Assembly: GCA_964428895.1 (NCBI GenBank)
Contig: CAYRZU010000061.1
Coordinates: 1-21,154 of the forward strand
Source of the DNA: HyVt-337 sp964428895
GTDB lineage: Bacteria; Planctomycetota; Phycisphaerae; SM23-33
DNA: 21,154 bases
Direction of reading: 5' to 3'
Both the position numbers and the translations under genes were made by a program. Below the pieces are notes generated by a model. It saw only the letters and a program-made list of their open reading frames with translations. It searched no databases and had not been told where the DNA came from. Positions 6,802-15,330 of the stretch are shown one piece after another (position 1 is the stretch's first letter; each line of letters starts with the position of its first letter).

Positions 6802-8232
6802 ATGAGCAACCCACACCTGACCTATCGGAACCCCCTCACGACCCGCTACGCCTCTCAAGCCATGCGCGAGCTGTTCAGCGATCAGCGGAAGTTCTCCACC
6901 TGGCGGCGCCTCTGGCTGGCCCTGGCCGAGAGCGAGAAGAAGCTTGGCCTCGACATCAGCCAGGCCCAACTCGACGAGATGACGGCCCATCTGGACGACA
7001 TCGACTTCGACAAGGCCGCCGAGTTCGAGAAGACCTTCCGCCACGACGTGATGGCTCACGTGCACACCTTTGCCGAAGCCGCCCCCGCGGCCAAGCCCAT
7101 CATCCACCTGGGCGCCACCAGCCAGTTCGTGGGCGATAACACCGACCTGATTCTGATGCGCGAAGGCCTGACCATGCTAGCCTCCCTGCTGGCCGACGTG
7201 GTCGACGCGTTGGCGGCCTTTGCTCGTCAGCACCGTGACCTACCGTGCCTGGCCTTCACCCACTTTCAGCCCGCCCAGTTGACCACCGTCGGCAAGCGCG
7301 CCGCCCTGTGGTGCAACGATTTCCTCCTGGATCTGCAGGAGCTGGAGTTCCGCCTCCACGGCCTCCCATTCCGCGGGGTCAAGGGCACCACCGGCACGCA
7401 AGCCAGTTTCCTGGCGCTGTTCGACGGCGACGCCGGCAAGGTCGACAAGCTCGACAAGCTGGTCGCCGAGAAGATGGGCTTTGAGACCACCTGCAGCGTC
7501 ACGGGCCAGACCTACAGCCGCAAGATCGATGCGGGGATCGCCGCCACGCTGGCCGGCGTCGGCGTGTCGGTCCACAAGTTCTGCAACGATATCCGCCTGC
7601 TGGCCCACCGCCGCGAGATGGAAGAGCCCTTCGAGGCCACGCAGATCGGCTCCAGCGCGATGGCCTACAAGCGCAACCCCATGCGGTGCGAACGGGCGAC
7701 GGCCCTGGCCCGATGGCTAATCGACATCGCCGCCAGCCCCCTGCATACCGCGGCTGAACAATGGTTTGAGCGCACCCTCGACGATTCGGCCAACAAGCGG
7801 CTGGCGATCCCCGAGGCGTTCCTGACCGCCGACGCCATTCTCCGCATCGTCCTGAACGTCGCGCGGGGGTTGGTCGTTCACCCGCCCGTCATCGACGCGA
7901 ATATCGCCGCAGAGCTGCCCTTCATGGCCACGGAGAATATCATCATGGCGGGCGTCACCGCTGGCGGCGATCGCCAGGAACTGCACGAATTGGTCCGCCA
8001 GCACAGCATCGCCGCGGCCGAAGAGATCAAGTCCGGCCAACCCAACGATCTGCTCGACCGCATCAAGGCCGATGAGGCCTTCGCCAATCTCGATATCGAC
8101 GCGCTGCTCGACCCGGGCGCCTTCATTGGCCTCGCACCCCAACAGGTGGACGCCTTCCTGAAAGACCACGTGGAACCCGTCCGCAAACGCTACGCCGACA
8201 CCCTCGGCGCTGATAGCGAGCTACGCGTCTAG
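6802..8232 (+). CDS. purB: Adenylosuccinate lyase, animal-type subfamily
   Basis: This cytosolic enzyme performs two fumarate-releasing steps in purine synthesis: SAICAR to AICAR, and adenylosuccinate to AMP. The 476-residue protein carries the fumarase/aspartase signature as GSSAMAYKRNPMRCE, with the TSQFVGDNTDL and GTTGTQASFL active-site regions before it. The segments QWFERTLDDSANKR and LPFMATENIIMA are nearly the same as in human ADSL, and overall it is much closer to that form than to the B. subtilis or E. coli PurB types. The usual Pro of the signature (AMPYKRNP) is Ala here. The start at 6802 is set by the promoter and by the family N-terminus; there is no Shine-Dalgarno. It ends 13 bases from the convergent murD, with no other purine gene nearby. 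Confidence 0.95.
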   Translation: MSNPHLTYRNPLTTRYASQAMRELFSDQRKFSTWRRLWLALAESEKKLGLDISQAQLDEMTAHLDDIDFDKAAEFEKTFRHDVMAHVHTFAEAAPAAKPIIHLGATSQFVGDNTDLILMREGLTMLASLLADVVDALAAFARQHRDLPCLAFTHFQPAQLTTVGKRAALWCNDFLLDLQELEFRLHGLPFRGVKGTTGTQASFLALFDGDAGKVDKLDKLVAEKMGFETTCSVTGQTYSRKIDAGIAATLAGVGVSVHKFCNDIRLLAHRREMEEPFEATQIGSSAMAYKRNPMRCERATALARWLIDIAASPLHTAAEQWFERTLDDSANKRLAIPEAFLTADAILRIVLNVARGLVVHPPVIDANIAAELPFMATENIIMAGVTAGGDRQELHELVRQHSIAAAEEIKSGQPNDLLDRIKADEAFANLDIDALLDPGAFIGLAPQQVDAFLKDHVEPVRKRYADTLGADSELRV

Positions 8233-8245
8233 TCAGAAGTCGTCC

Positions 8246-9556
8246 TCACCCCGTAACGAGACGAACGAACGCGTCGCCGCGCTGTTCGTAGTTGTCGAAA
8301 TGGTCGTAGCTGGCGCAGGCCGGAGACAGCAGGACCACGTCGCCGGGGGCCGCCAACCGTTGTGCCGCTTCGACCGCCGCGGCCATATCCGGAACTTGCT
8401 CAACCCCCGAGGCGCCGCATTCCGTCGCGACCGCCGCGATGGCCGGGCCCGTCGCCCCGGTGGCCACCACCGCCTTGGCCCGATCGGCCAACGCGTGGCC
8501 CAACTCCTCCAACGACACGCCTTTGTCGTAGCCGCCCACGATGATGATGCATCGCCGGGGATCGAACGCATCGAGCGCCACAATTGCTCCGCCCGGAGTG
8601 GTGCACTTGGAATCGTTGATATATCGAACGCCGTCACGGTCAGCCACCACCTGCAACCGATGAGCCAATCCGCCGAAGGCTTTCAACGCCTCAGCCGCAA
8701 CGGCCCGACCCACACCGAACGGTCGAACGGCCTCCCACGCGGCCTGGGCGTTGGCCTGGTTGTGCGCGCCCGGCACCATCAGCTCGAACGGCTCGTCGGC
8801 CGCATCGAACCAGGCGACCTCGCCCGGGGCTTCGTCGGCCCAGGCCGCAACCGCTTCATCGAAACGGTTCAGCACCAACACGTCCCCGGCGCCTTGGAAG
8901 GCGAAGATGTTCTTCTTGGCCTGGGCGTAGGCGTCCATCGTACCGTGGCGGTCGAGGTGGTTGGGCTGAAGGTTGGTCACGACAGCCACGTGGGGGCTGA
9001 TGCCCACCAACGGCAGATCCTCCAACTGAAAGCTCGACAGTTCCACCACAACAACATGATCAGCCTCAATGGCGTCGAGCTCATCCAGCAGACTCCCGCC
9101 GATATTGCCGCCCACGTGCGTGGTGAACCTCCTGGCGAGAATCTCCCCCGTCATGGCCGTGGTGGTGGACTTGCCCACGCTGCCAGTAATGCCCACCACC
9201 GGAGCAGGGCAACGCTGGAGGAACAGGTTAATCTCGGACGTTCGTGTCACGCCGGCGGACCCCGCCGCCTGGATCAGCGGCGCATGTTTTGGCACGGCCG
9301 GGTTGACCACCAGCAAGTCAGCCTCAAGAAAGTCGGCTTCGACGTGTCCGCCCAGATGGAACGCCACCTCGCAGCCGTCGAGTTGGCGGATCGAATCGGC
9401 CAGAGACGCTTGGTCGGCCTGATCGGAAACGGTCACTCTCGCCCCCTGCCCAACCAACCATCGCGTCACCCCCACGCCGCCGCCAAACCGCCCCAGCCCG
9501 ACCACGGTCACCCGCCGGCCTTGAAGCGATTCCGGCGATTGACGCCCGCCGCTCAT
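8246..9556 (-). CDS. murD: UDP-N-acetylmuramoylalanine--D-glutamate ligase
   Basis: This cytosolic ATP-dependent ligase adds D-glutamate to UDP-MurNAc-L-alanine in peptidoglycan synthesis. The 436-residue protein has an N-terminal Rossmann segment VVGLGRFGGG and the ATP-binding loop GITGSVGKSTTT (about 122-133). It also has NHLDRHGTMDAYAQAKKNIF with the lysine region, HRLQ with NDSKCTTPGGAIVAL, and the C-terminal SPACASYDHFDNYEQRG. The start at 9556 is chosen because its ATG overlaps the TGA of the upstream M16 peptidase gene (ATGA), and because homology begins just after it. The frame upstream is a continuation inside that gene. It is the last gene of a three-gene minus-strand unit and is not in a dcw-type cell-wall cluster. 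Its presence argues that this organism makes peptidoglycan. Confidence 0.95.
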   Translation of the reverse strand: MSGGRQSPESLQGRRVTVVGLGRFGGGVGVTRWLVGQGARVTVSDQADQASLADSIRQLDGCEVAFHLGGHVEADFLEADLLVVNPAVPKHAPLIQAAGSAGVTRTSEINLFLQRCPAPVVGITGSVGKSTTTAMTGEILARRFTTHVGGNIGGSLLDELDAIEADHVVVVELSSFQLEDLPLVGISPHVAVVTNLQPNHLDRHGTMDAYAQAKKNIFAFQGAGDVLVLNRFDEAVAAWADEAPGEVAWFDAADEPFELMVPGAHNQANAQAAWEAVRPFGVGRAVAAEALKAFGGLAHRLQVVADRDGVRYINDSKCTTPGGAIVALDAFDPRRCIIIVGGYDKGVSLEELGHALADRAKAVVATGATGPAIAAVATECGASGVEQVPDMAAAVEAAQRLAAPGDVVLLSPACASYDHFDNYEQRGDAFVRLVTG

Positions 9557-10779
9557 AGCGACTCCAACGGCCCCAGCGTAACCAAACTGACGGCCGACAG
9601 GTCCCACTGCCGTGTCACGTCCTGGACGTCCTGCCGCGTCACGACCATGAGTTCCTGGATGCTCTCTTCCAACGGCGTGTAACTGTGGCGGTAGCACCAG
9701 TCGTTGCCTACGCCCATCAACCGCCGCATAGGACTCTCCGAGGCGAGTGTCGCCCCCGAGGCCAGCTTGTTCTTGGCGGCGGCCAGCTCGGCGTCGGTAG
9801 GCCCACCGTCCTGGAAGGTCTTGAGTTCCTGGCGGACCAGGCCCAACGCCTCACTCGCCTTGGCGGGGTCGCAGGAAACATAGGTGAAGGCCGCCCCCAC
9901 ACCGTCGAGCCCTTCGTAGATCACTTGGGCGTCTTCGGCGATGGCCGGCTCGATCAGGCGGTAGAACAGGCGGCTGTTGGTGACGTCGCCCAGAATCGAG
10001 CACGCCAGTTCCGCCGCGTAGCGTTGCTCGTCCTGCTCCGACGGCGCCGGCGACATAATGCCAATGTGCTGCCGCTGCAGGTCGGCGTCGGTCAGCACGC
10101 GCTGGTCTCGGTGGTCGGGCGCCGGCGGATGCTGGCGCGGCGCCAGGGCGGTCGGCCAGGTCTCGGCTACCCCCTCGGCCTGAGCGACCATGGCATCGAA
10201 GTTCACGTTGCCGGCGCCCACCAGAATCATGCTGCCCGAAACGTACCGGCGCTGAAAATAACGCAACATGCCGTCCCGCGTCATATCGGTCACCGACGGG
10301 ATCGTGCCCAGCACGTCGTGTCCAAGCGGGTGGCCGTCGAAATAGGCGGCCATTAGCTCCCGGTAGACCCGCCAGGTAGGCTGATCCTCGTACAGGGCGA
10401 TCTCGTCGAGGATGACCTGCTTCTCGACGTCGAAATCATCCTGCCGTAGCGACGGGCGAAGCAGATCGCACAGCAGCGTCAGGAACTCGTGCTGATGCTC
10501 AGCCAGCACCGCTCCGTAGTAGACGGTCTTTTCCTGGCTGGTCGCCGCGTTGTATTGGGCGCCGAGGCCATCGAAGGCCAGGTTGAAATCGTGGGCCGTC
10601 CGCTGCTCGTTGCCCTTGAACATCATGTGCTCGAGGAAATGGCTGACGCCCCAGACCTCAGGCGTCTCGTCGCGGCTACCGGTACGGATGAAGAAGCCTT
10701 GCGCCGCCGACGCCGCCGCGGGGTTCATTTCCGCCAGAACCGTCAGGCCGTTCTCGAGCTTGTGTTCTCGAAACTCCAT
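9553..10779 (-). CDS. M16 zinc peptidase, catalytic subunit
   Basis: The 408-residue protein belongs to the pitrilysin/processing-peptidase family. The inverted zinc motif HxxEH is intact (H47, E50, H51 in SHFLEHMMFKG), and the third ligand is probably E126 in VILDEIALYED, about 75 residues later as the family requires. The C-terminal half lacks a clear Arg/Tyr substrate-binding signature. No signal peptide is seen, so it is probably cytosolic. The upstream gene, eight bases away, encodes an M16 homologue with the opposite pattern, and the two likely form a heterodimer. The stop overlaps the murD start by four bases. The natural substrate cannot be told from sequence. Confidence 0.92.
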   Translation of the reverse strand: MEFREHKLENGLTVLAEMNPAAASAAQGFFIRTGSRDETPEVWGVSHFLEHMMFKGNEQRTAHDFNLAFDGLGAQYNAATSQEKTVYYGAVLAEHQHEFLTLLCDLLRPSLRQDDFDVEKQVILDEIALYEDQPTWRVYRELMAAYFDGHPLGHDVLGTIPSVTDMTRDGMLRYFQRRYVSGSMILVGAGNVNFDAMVAQAEGVAETWPTALAPRQHPPAPDHRDQRVLTDADLQRQHIGIMSPAPSEQDEQRYAAELACSILGDVTNSRLFYRLIEPAIAEDAQVIYEGLDGVGAAFTYVSCDPAKASEALGLVRQELKTFQDGGPTDAELAAAKNKLASGATLASESPMRRLMGVGNDWCYRHSYTPLEESIQELMVVTRQDVQDVTRQWDLSAVSLVTLGPLESL

Positions 10780-10787
10780 GATCGCTG

Positions 10788-12032
10788 CTATGCCTCAAGA
10801 ACGCCGGTGTCGATCGGCTCGGGGCCGATCACCACGCCCACGAAATCCTTCGCGGGGAATGCGTTCAAGTACGCCATCACGTCGTCGGTCGTGACGGCGT
10901 CGATGGCTTGGGTAATCTCGTCAATCGTCCGCACGCGGCCAAGATGGTGCCAGTCGCTGTCCATCCACGCCGACCGCGTCCCGGACAGATCCAACCCCAT
11001 AATGGTGTCGCTCTTGAGCTGCGTCTTGGCCCGGGCCAGCTCGGCCTCGCTGATCCCTTCACTGAGTCGCCGCAGCTCGCCCACCGTCACGTCGAGCGTT
11101 TCCTGGGCCTTCTCGGGCACCGTGCCGGCGTAGGTGAACCAGCCGGCGTGGCTCTTAAGGCTGCGATAGCTTGTGCCCACGCGATAGACCAACCCGCGCT
11201 TCTCGCGGACCTCGGTCATCAGCCGCCCGCTCATGCCGCCCGACAACACGCACACCGCCACGCGCGATGGGTAATAGTGCTTACTTTCCAGCGTGACCGA
11301 CGGCTGCGCCAACGCGATGTGCGTTTGGGCGGTATCCTTTTCGATGTGCTCGAATCCGCCGGTTGCGGGGGTCGTTTGCGCCGCGGGGGCCGGGCGGCCT
11401 GGCCAATCGGCAAAGTGCTTCTCGGCGAGGTCACGCAGTTCATCCCAGTGGATCTTGCCCGCCACGGCCAGGATCGACCCGGCCGGCGCCAAGTTGCCCA
11501 GCACGTGGTCCCGAACCGATTCCGCCGTCATCGAAGCGAGCGCTTCGGGGCGACCCAGATGGTAACACCCCAATGGAGCCGGGAAGAACCGCTCGCGGAT
11601 CAGCACGTTGGCCTTTTGGGCGGGGTGATCGTCCAGGCTCAGCAGGTCGTTGGCGACCAGGTCGCGGCTGGGCTCAAAGCCGTCATCGGCCAATCGCGGG
11701 GCCAGCATGATGTCCCGGTAAAGCTCCAGCACCTCCGGCAGCCGCTGATGGACCTGAGCGGCTGCGAAGGTAATGAAGTAAGCGGCGGCGGCTTCGCTGT
11801 GGCGACAGCCGAGCGAATCGAGCGCGTCGTTGAGCTGGCGGGTGTCGCGGTCACCGGCGCCCCGCAGCCACCATTCCACACCCACCGCGGCGGCGCCCTC
11901 CATGCCAACGGGGTCGTAGATCGGCCCCACGGGCACACGAAGCGTCATCGACGCCGACTCCACGTGCTCCATCCGCTGGCCCAAGACCGCCAGGCCGTTA
12001 TCAAGTTCATGTATGCGAACGGGTTCGGTCAT
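10788..12032 (-). CDS. M16 peptidase-like subunit without zinc site
   Basis: The 414-residue protein has the same two-domain M16 fold, but at the HxxEH position (about residues 50-54) it reads GVEWW, so it cannot bind zinc in the usual way. The C-terminal domain keeps the family's Arg/Tyr signature (REKRGLVYRVGTSY, about 276-289), which in two-subunit M16 enzymes holds the substrate. It therefore looks like the non-catalytic partner of the next gene, as in mitochondrial processing peptidase alpha/beta and some bacterial M16B pairs. GGTGA four bases before the ATG may serve as ribosome-binding site. It heads the operon M16-like, M16, murD. Confidence 0.9.
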   Translation of the reverse strand: MTEPVRIHELDNGLAVLGQRMEHVESASMTLRVPVGPIYDPVGMEGAAAVGVEWWLRGAGDRDTRQLNDALDSLGCRHSEAAAAYFITFAAAQVHQRLPEVLELYRDIMLAPRLADDGFEPSRDLVANDLLSLDDHPAQKANVLIRERFFPAPLGCYHLGRPEALASMTAESVRDHVLGNLAPAGSILAVAGKIHWDELRDLAEKHFADWPGRPAPAAQTTPATGGFEHIEKDTAQTHIALAQPSVTLESKHYYPSRVAVCVLSGGMSGRLMTEVREKRGLVYRVGTSYRSLKSHAGWFTYAGTVPEKAQETLDVTVGELRRLSEGISEAELARAKTQLKSDTIMGLDLSGTRSAWMDSDWHHLGRVRTIDEITQAIDAVTTDDVMAYLNAFPAKDFVGVVIGPEPIDTGVLEA

Positions 12033-12059
12033 TCAGTCACCGGTGCAAAGGTGTGGTGC

Positions 12060-12087
12060 ATTGTAGGTGCTGACCTAGGCAAGTCAA
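12060..12087 (-). promoter_or_regulatory. Promoter of the M16-murD operon
   Basis: On the minus strand, TTGACT (12087-12082) and TACAAT (12065-12060) are separated by 16 bp. The predicted start is near 12053, giving a leader of about 20 nt before the ATG at 12032. Confidence 0.65.
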
Positions 12088-12106
12088 CACGCCCGCCCAA
12101 TGGGGC

Positions 12107-12144
12107 TTGTATGTGGGTCGCAGGCCGGGGATAGTACCGGCCTG
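12107..12144 (+). promoter_or_regulatory. Possible DDAH promoter with an inverted repeat over the -10 box
   Basis: CAGGCCGG (12121-12128) and CCGGCCTG (12137-12144) form a perfect 8-bp inverted repeat with an 8-base centre. A weak promoter, TTGTAT (12107-12112) and GATAGT (12130-12135) with 17-bp spacing, places its -10 box inside that centre, a classic repressor position. The repeat could instead act as an RNA hairpin. The boxes match only three and four of six consensus bases. Confidence 0.4.
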
Positions 12145-12173
12145 TTTCAGCCCCGCAGCATGAAAAGACCCCT

Positions 12174-12941
12174 ATGACCGACATGCTCCAACACGCCTTG
12201 GTCCGTCGCCCGGGCGAGAACTTCTGCAACGGCGTGACCACAGCCGACCTCGGCCGGCCCGATTTGGCGACCACGCTCGCCCAGCACACGGCCTACTGTG
12301 ACGCTCTGCGCGCCGCCGGCCTGGCCGTCACGGTCCTCGAAGCTGACCCGGCCTACCCGGACGGTTGTTTCGTCGAGGACGCCGCCGTGGTGCTGGCTCA
12401 CTGCGCCGTAATCACGCTGCCCGGCGCGCCCAGCCGTCAAGGCGAACAGCGTGCGATTGAGGCCGTCCTGGCCGACCATCGGCCCATCCGGAGTATTCGA
12501 CGCCCCGGCACGCTCGAAGGCGGCGATGTCCTTCGCCTCGGGCGGCAGCTCTTTGTGGGTCTCTCGGCCCGGACCAACCAGGCCGGGGCTGACCAACTAG
12601 CCGCCATCGCCGCCGAAGGCGGCTACGCCGTCACCCACGTGCCCGTCCGCGATGTCCTGCACCTAAAGACGACCATCACGGCCGTCGATGACCGCACGCT
12701 CATCGCCGCCGGGGCCATGGCAGACGAAGGTGCGTTCGGCGACTTCCGGGTCATCCAAGCGCCCCCAGACGAAACCTACGCCGCCAACTGCCTACTCCTA
12801 AACGACCGCCTGCTGGCCCCGGCCGGCTTTCCCGGCGTGCTCGATCTGCTCGGCGCCACCGGCCAAACCGTCTGCGAAGTCCCCGTCGGCGAGTTCCGAA
12901 AGATGGACGGCGGATTGACGTGTCTGTCCCTGCTGTGGTAG
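12174..12941 (+). CDS. Dimethylarginine dimethylaminohydrolase (DDAH) family protein
   Basis: DDAH hydrolyses N-omega-methylated arginine to citrulline and a methylamine. The 255-residue length fits. The Cys-His-Glu triad lies at C250 (DGGLTC), H163 (LHLKTT) and E115 (LEGGDVL), matching the layout of the Pseudomonas enzyme. CFVEDAAVV, LPGAPSRQGE and FVGLSARTNQAGA are very close to animal DDAH. The enzyme is cytosolic, with no signal peptide. The start at 12174 is preceded only by the A-rich AAAAGA, a weak ribosome-binding site. The genes that follow (OTC, ornithine aminotransferase) would consume citrulline, which supports a citrulline-forming role. The true substrate could be arginine or another guanidino compound, as family members differ little in sequence. 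A separate promoter lies between it and the next gene. Confidence 0.9.
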   Translation: MTDMLQHALVRRPGENFCNGVTTADLGRPDLATTLAQHTAYCDALRAAGLAVTVLEADPAYPDGCFVEDAAVVLAHCAVITLPGAPSRQGEQRAIEAVLADHRPIRSIRRPGTLEGGDVLRLGRQLFVGLSARTNQAGADQLAAIAAEGGYAVTHVPVRDVLHLKTTITAVDDRTLIAAGAMADEGAFGDFRVIQAPPDETYAANCLLLNDRLLAPAGFPGVLDLLGATGQTVCEVPVGEFRKMDGGLTCLSLLW

Positions 12942-12943
12942 CG

Positions 12944-12994
12944 GCCGGGCCCGGTTGACACCGCCAGGCGCCTATCATATAACAGCCGGGCCCG
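12944..12994 (+). promoter_or_regulatory. Promoter of the COG2403-OTC-rocD operon flanked by twin motifs
   Basis: TTGACA (12955-12960, perfect) and TATAAC (12978-12983) are spaced 17 bp apart, with a predicted start near 12990. The 10-bp sequence GCCGGGCCCG occurs exactly twice, at 12944-12953 (touching the -35 box) and 12985-12994 (over the start site), 41 bp apart. The leader to the ATG at 13074 is about 84 nt. Confidence 0.75.
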
Positions 12995-13073
12995 TCCGAG
13001 CTTGGCGGCCCATTCGCCACGGCCAAACGCTCGGCGGGAACGTCTTCTGACTCGCCACAAGAGAGGCCAAACG

Positions 13074-14405
13074 ATGCGACGTGAACGTGTTCTGATTCTC
13101 GGAGCCGCCGGGCGCGACTTCCACAACTTCAACCTCTACTTCCGCGACAACGAACAGTATGAGGTTGTTGGCTTTACCGCGACGCAGATTCCCAAGATCG
13201 ACGGCCGTCGCTACCCGGCCGAGCTGGCCGGCAAGCTGTACCCCGAAGGCCTGCCGATCTTCAAAGAAGGCGACATGGAGAAGATTATCGGCGAACACAA
13301 AGTCGATGAAGTCATTCTCGCCTACAGCGACTTGAACTACGTGACGGTCATGAACCTGGCCTCACGGGCCCTGTCGGCCGGCGCCGACTTCCGCATCATC
13401 AACCCCGACGACACGCTGCTCCAGTCGTCCAAGCCCGTGATCGCCGTCTGCGCCGTCCGCACCGGGTGCGGCAAGAGCCAGACCTCTCGCTATGTCTCCA
13501 AGGTCCTGCAGGCCGCCGGCCTGAAAACCGTGGCCATCCGCCACCCCATGCCCTACGGGGACCTCGCCAAGCAGGCGGTCCAACGGTTCGCCACCTACGA
13601 AGACCTCGCCGCCCACGAATGCACCATCGAAGAGCGCGAGGAATACGAAGCCTACGTCGTCGCCGGCAACGTGATCTATGCCGGCGTGGACTACGGCGCC
13701 ATCCTCAAACAGGCCGAACAAGAGGCCGACGTGATCGTCTGGGACGGCGGCAACAACGACATGCCCTTCATCCGCCCGGACCTGTGGATCACCGTCGCCG
13801 ACCCGCTCCGCCCGGGCCACGAGCTGAGCTACTTCCCCGGGGAGGTCAACTTCCGCCGGGCCGATGTGATCTTGGTCAACAAAGCCAACACCGCCGAGCC
13901 CGACGTGGTCGAAGACCTCTGCCAGCGGGCTGCCGCGATTAATCCCACCGCCGACGTGCTGGTCGGCGCCTCGACCGTGACGGTTGAAGGCGGCGAGGCC
14001 GTCAAGGGTAAGCGCGTCCTGCTGATTGAAGACGGCCCGACCCTGACCCACGGCGAAATGCCCTACGGCGCCGGCAAGGTCGCCGCCGAGAAGTACGGGG
14101 CCAAGGTGATCGTCGACCCCCGCCCGTTCGCGGTCGGGTCGATCAAGGCCTGCTACGAGAAGTTCCCCACCCTCGGCGACCTCGTGCCCGCGATGGGCTA
14201 TTACGACGAGCAAATCGCCGAACTCGAGCAGACCATCAACGCCGCCGACGCCGACCTGGTGCTAATCGCCACGCCCATCGACCTGGGCCAACTCATCACC
14301 ATCAACAAGCCCGCCCTACGAGTGACCTACGCCCTGGAAGACATGGGCGATACGTCACTGTCGGCCGTCGTTAACAACTTCCTGTCCCAGACCGATCTGG
14401 CCTAG
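13074..14405 (+). CDS. COG2403 P-loop protein, cyclic 2,3-diphosphoglycerate synthetase family
   Basis: The 443-residue protein matches the family named after the methanogen enzyme that closes 2,3-diphosphoglycerate into its cyclic form using ATP. Bacterial members are usually called predicted GTPases. The N-terminal Rossmann-like part has LILGAAGRDFHNFNLYF and FTATQIP. A SIMIBI-type P-loop follows, RTGCGKS (129-135), where Arg replaces the usual signature Lys. VIVWDGGNND (about 220-229) looks like Walker B and ILVNKAN (266-272) like a base-recognition loop. The start at 13074 has GAGAGG seven bases upstream; the longer frame lacks support. The gene ends 13 bases before OTC. The bacterial function is not known to me. 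Its place where carbamate kinase would be expected suggests a role with carbamoyl phosphate, which is inference only. Confidence 0.85.
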   Translation: MRRERVLILGAAGRDFHNFNLYFRDNEQYEVVGFTATQIPKIDGRRYPAELAGKLYPEGLPIFKEGDMEKIIGEHKVDEVILAYSDLNYVTVMNLASRALSAGADFRIINPDDTLLQSSKPVIAVCAVRTGCGKSQTSRYVSKVLQAAGLKTVAIRHPMPYGDLAKQAVQRFATYEDLAAHECTIEEREEYEAYVVAGNVIYAGVDYGAILKQAEQEADVIVWDGGNNDMPFIRPDLWITVADPLRPGHELSYFPGEVNFRRADVILVNKANTAEPDVVEDLCQRAAAINPTADVLVGASTVTVEGGEAVKGKRVLLIEDGPTLTHGEMPYGAGKVAAEKYGAKVIVDPRPFAVGSIKACYEKFPTLGDLVPAMGYYDEQIAELEQTINAADADLVLIATPIDLGQLITINKPALRVTYALEDMGDTSLSAVVNNFLSQTDLA

Positions 14406-14418
14406 GAAGGAGACCCCC

Positions 14419-15326
<908 letters not shown>

Positions 15327-15330
<4 letters not shown>

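Noticed and set aside
8300..9682. 460-residue open frame opposite murD.
   Set aside because: No recognisable domain and compositional bias; MurD motifs are intact on the other strand.
10908..12134. 408-residue open frame opposite the zinc-less M16 gene.
   Set aside because: Low-complexity translation without motifs; the M16 gene is well supported.
12121..12144. The inverted repeat considered as the terminator of an upstream gene.
   Set aside because: Both neighbouring genes point away from it, so no transcript needs ending there on the plus strand.
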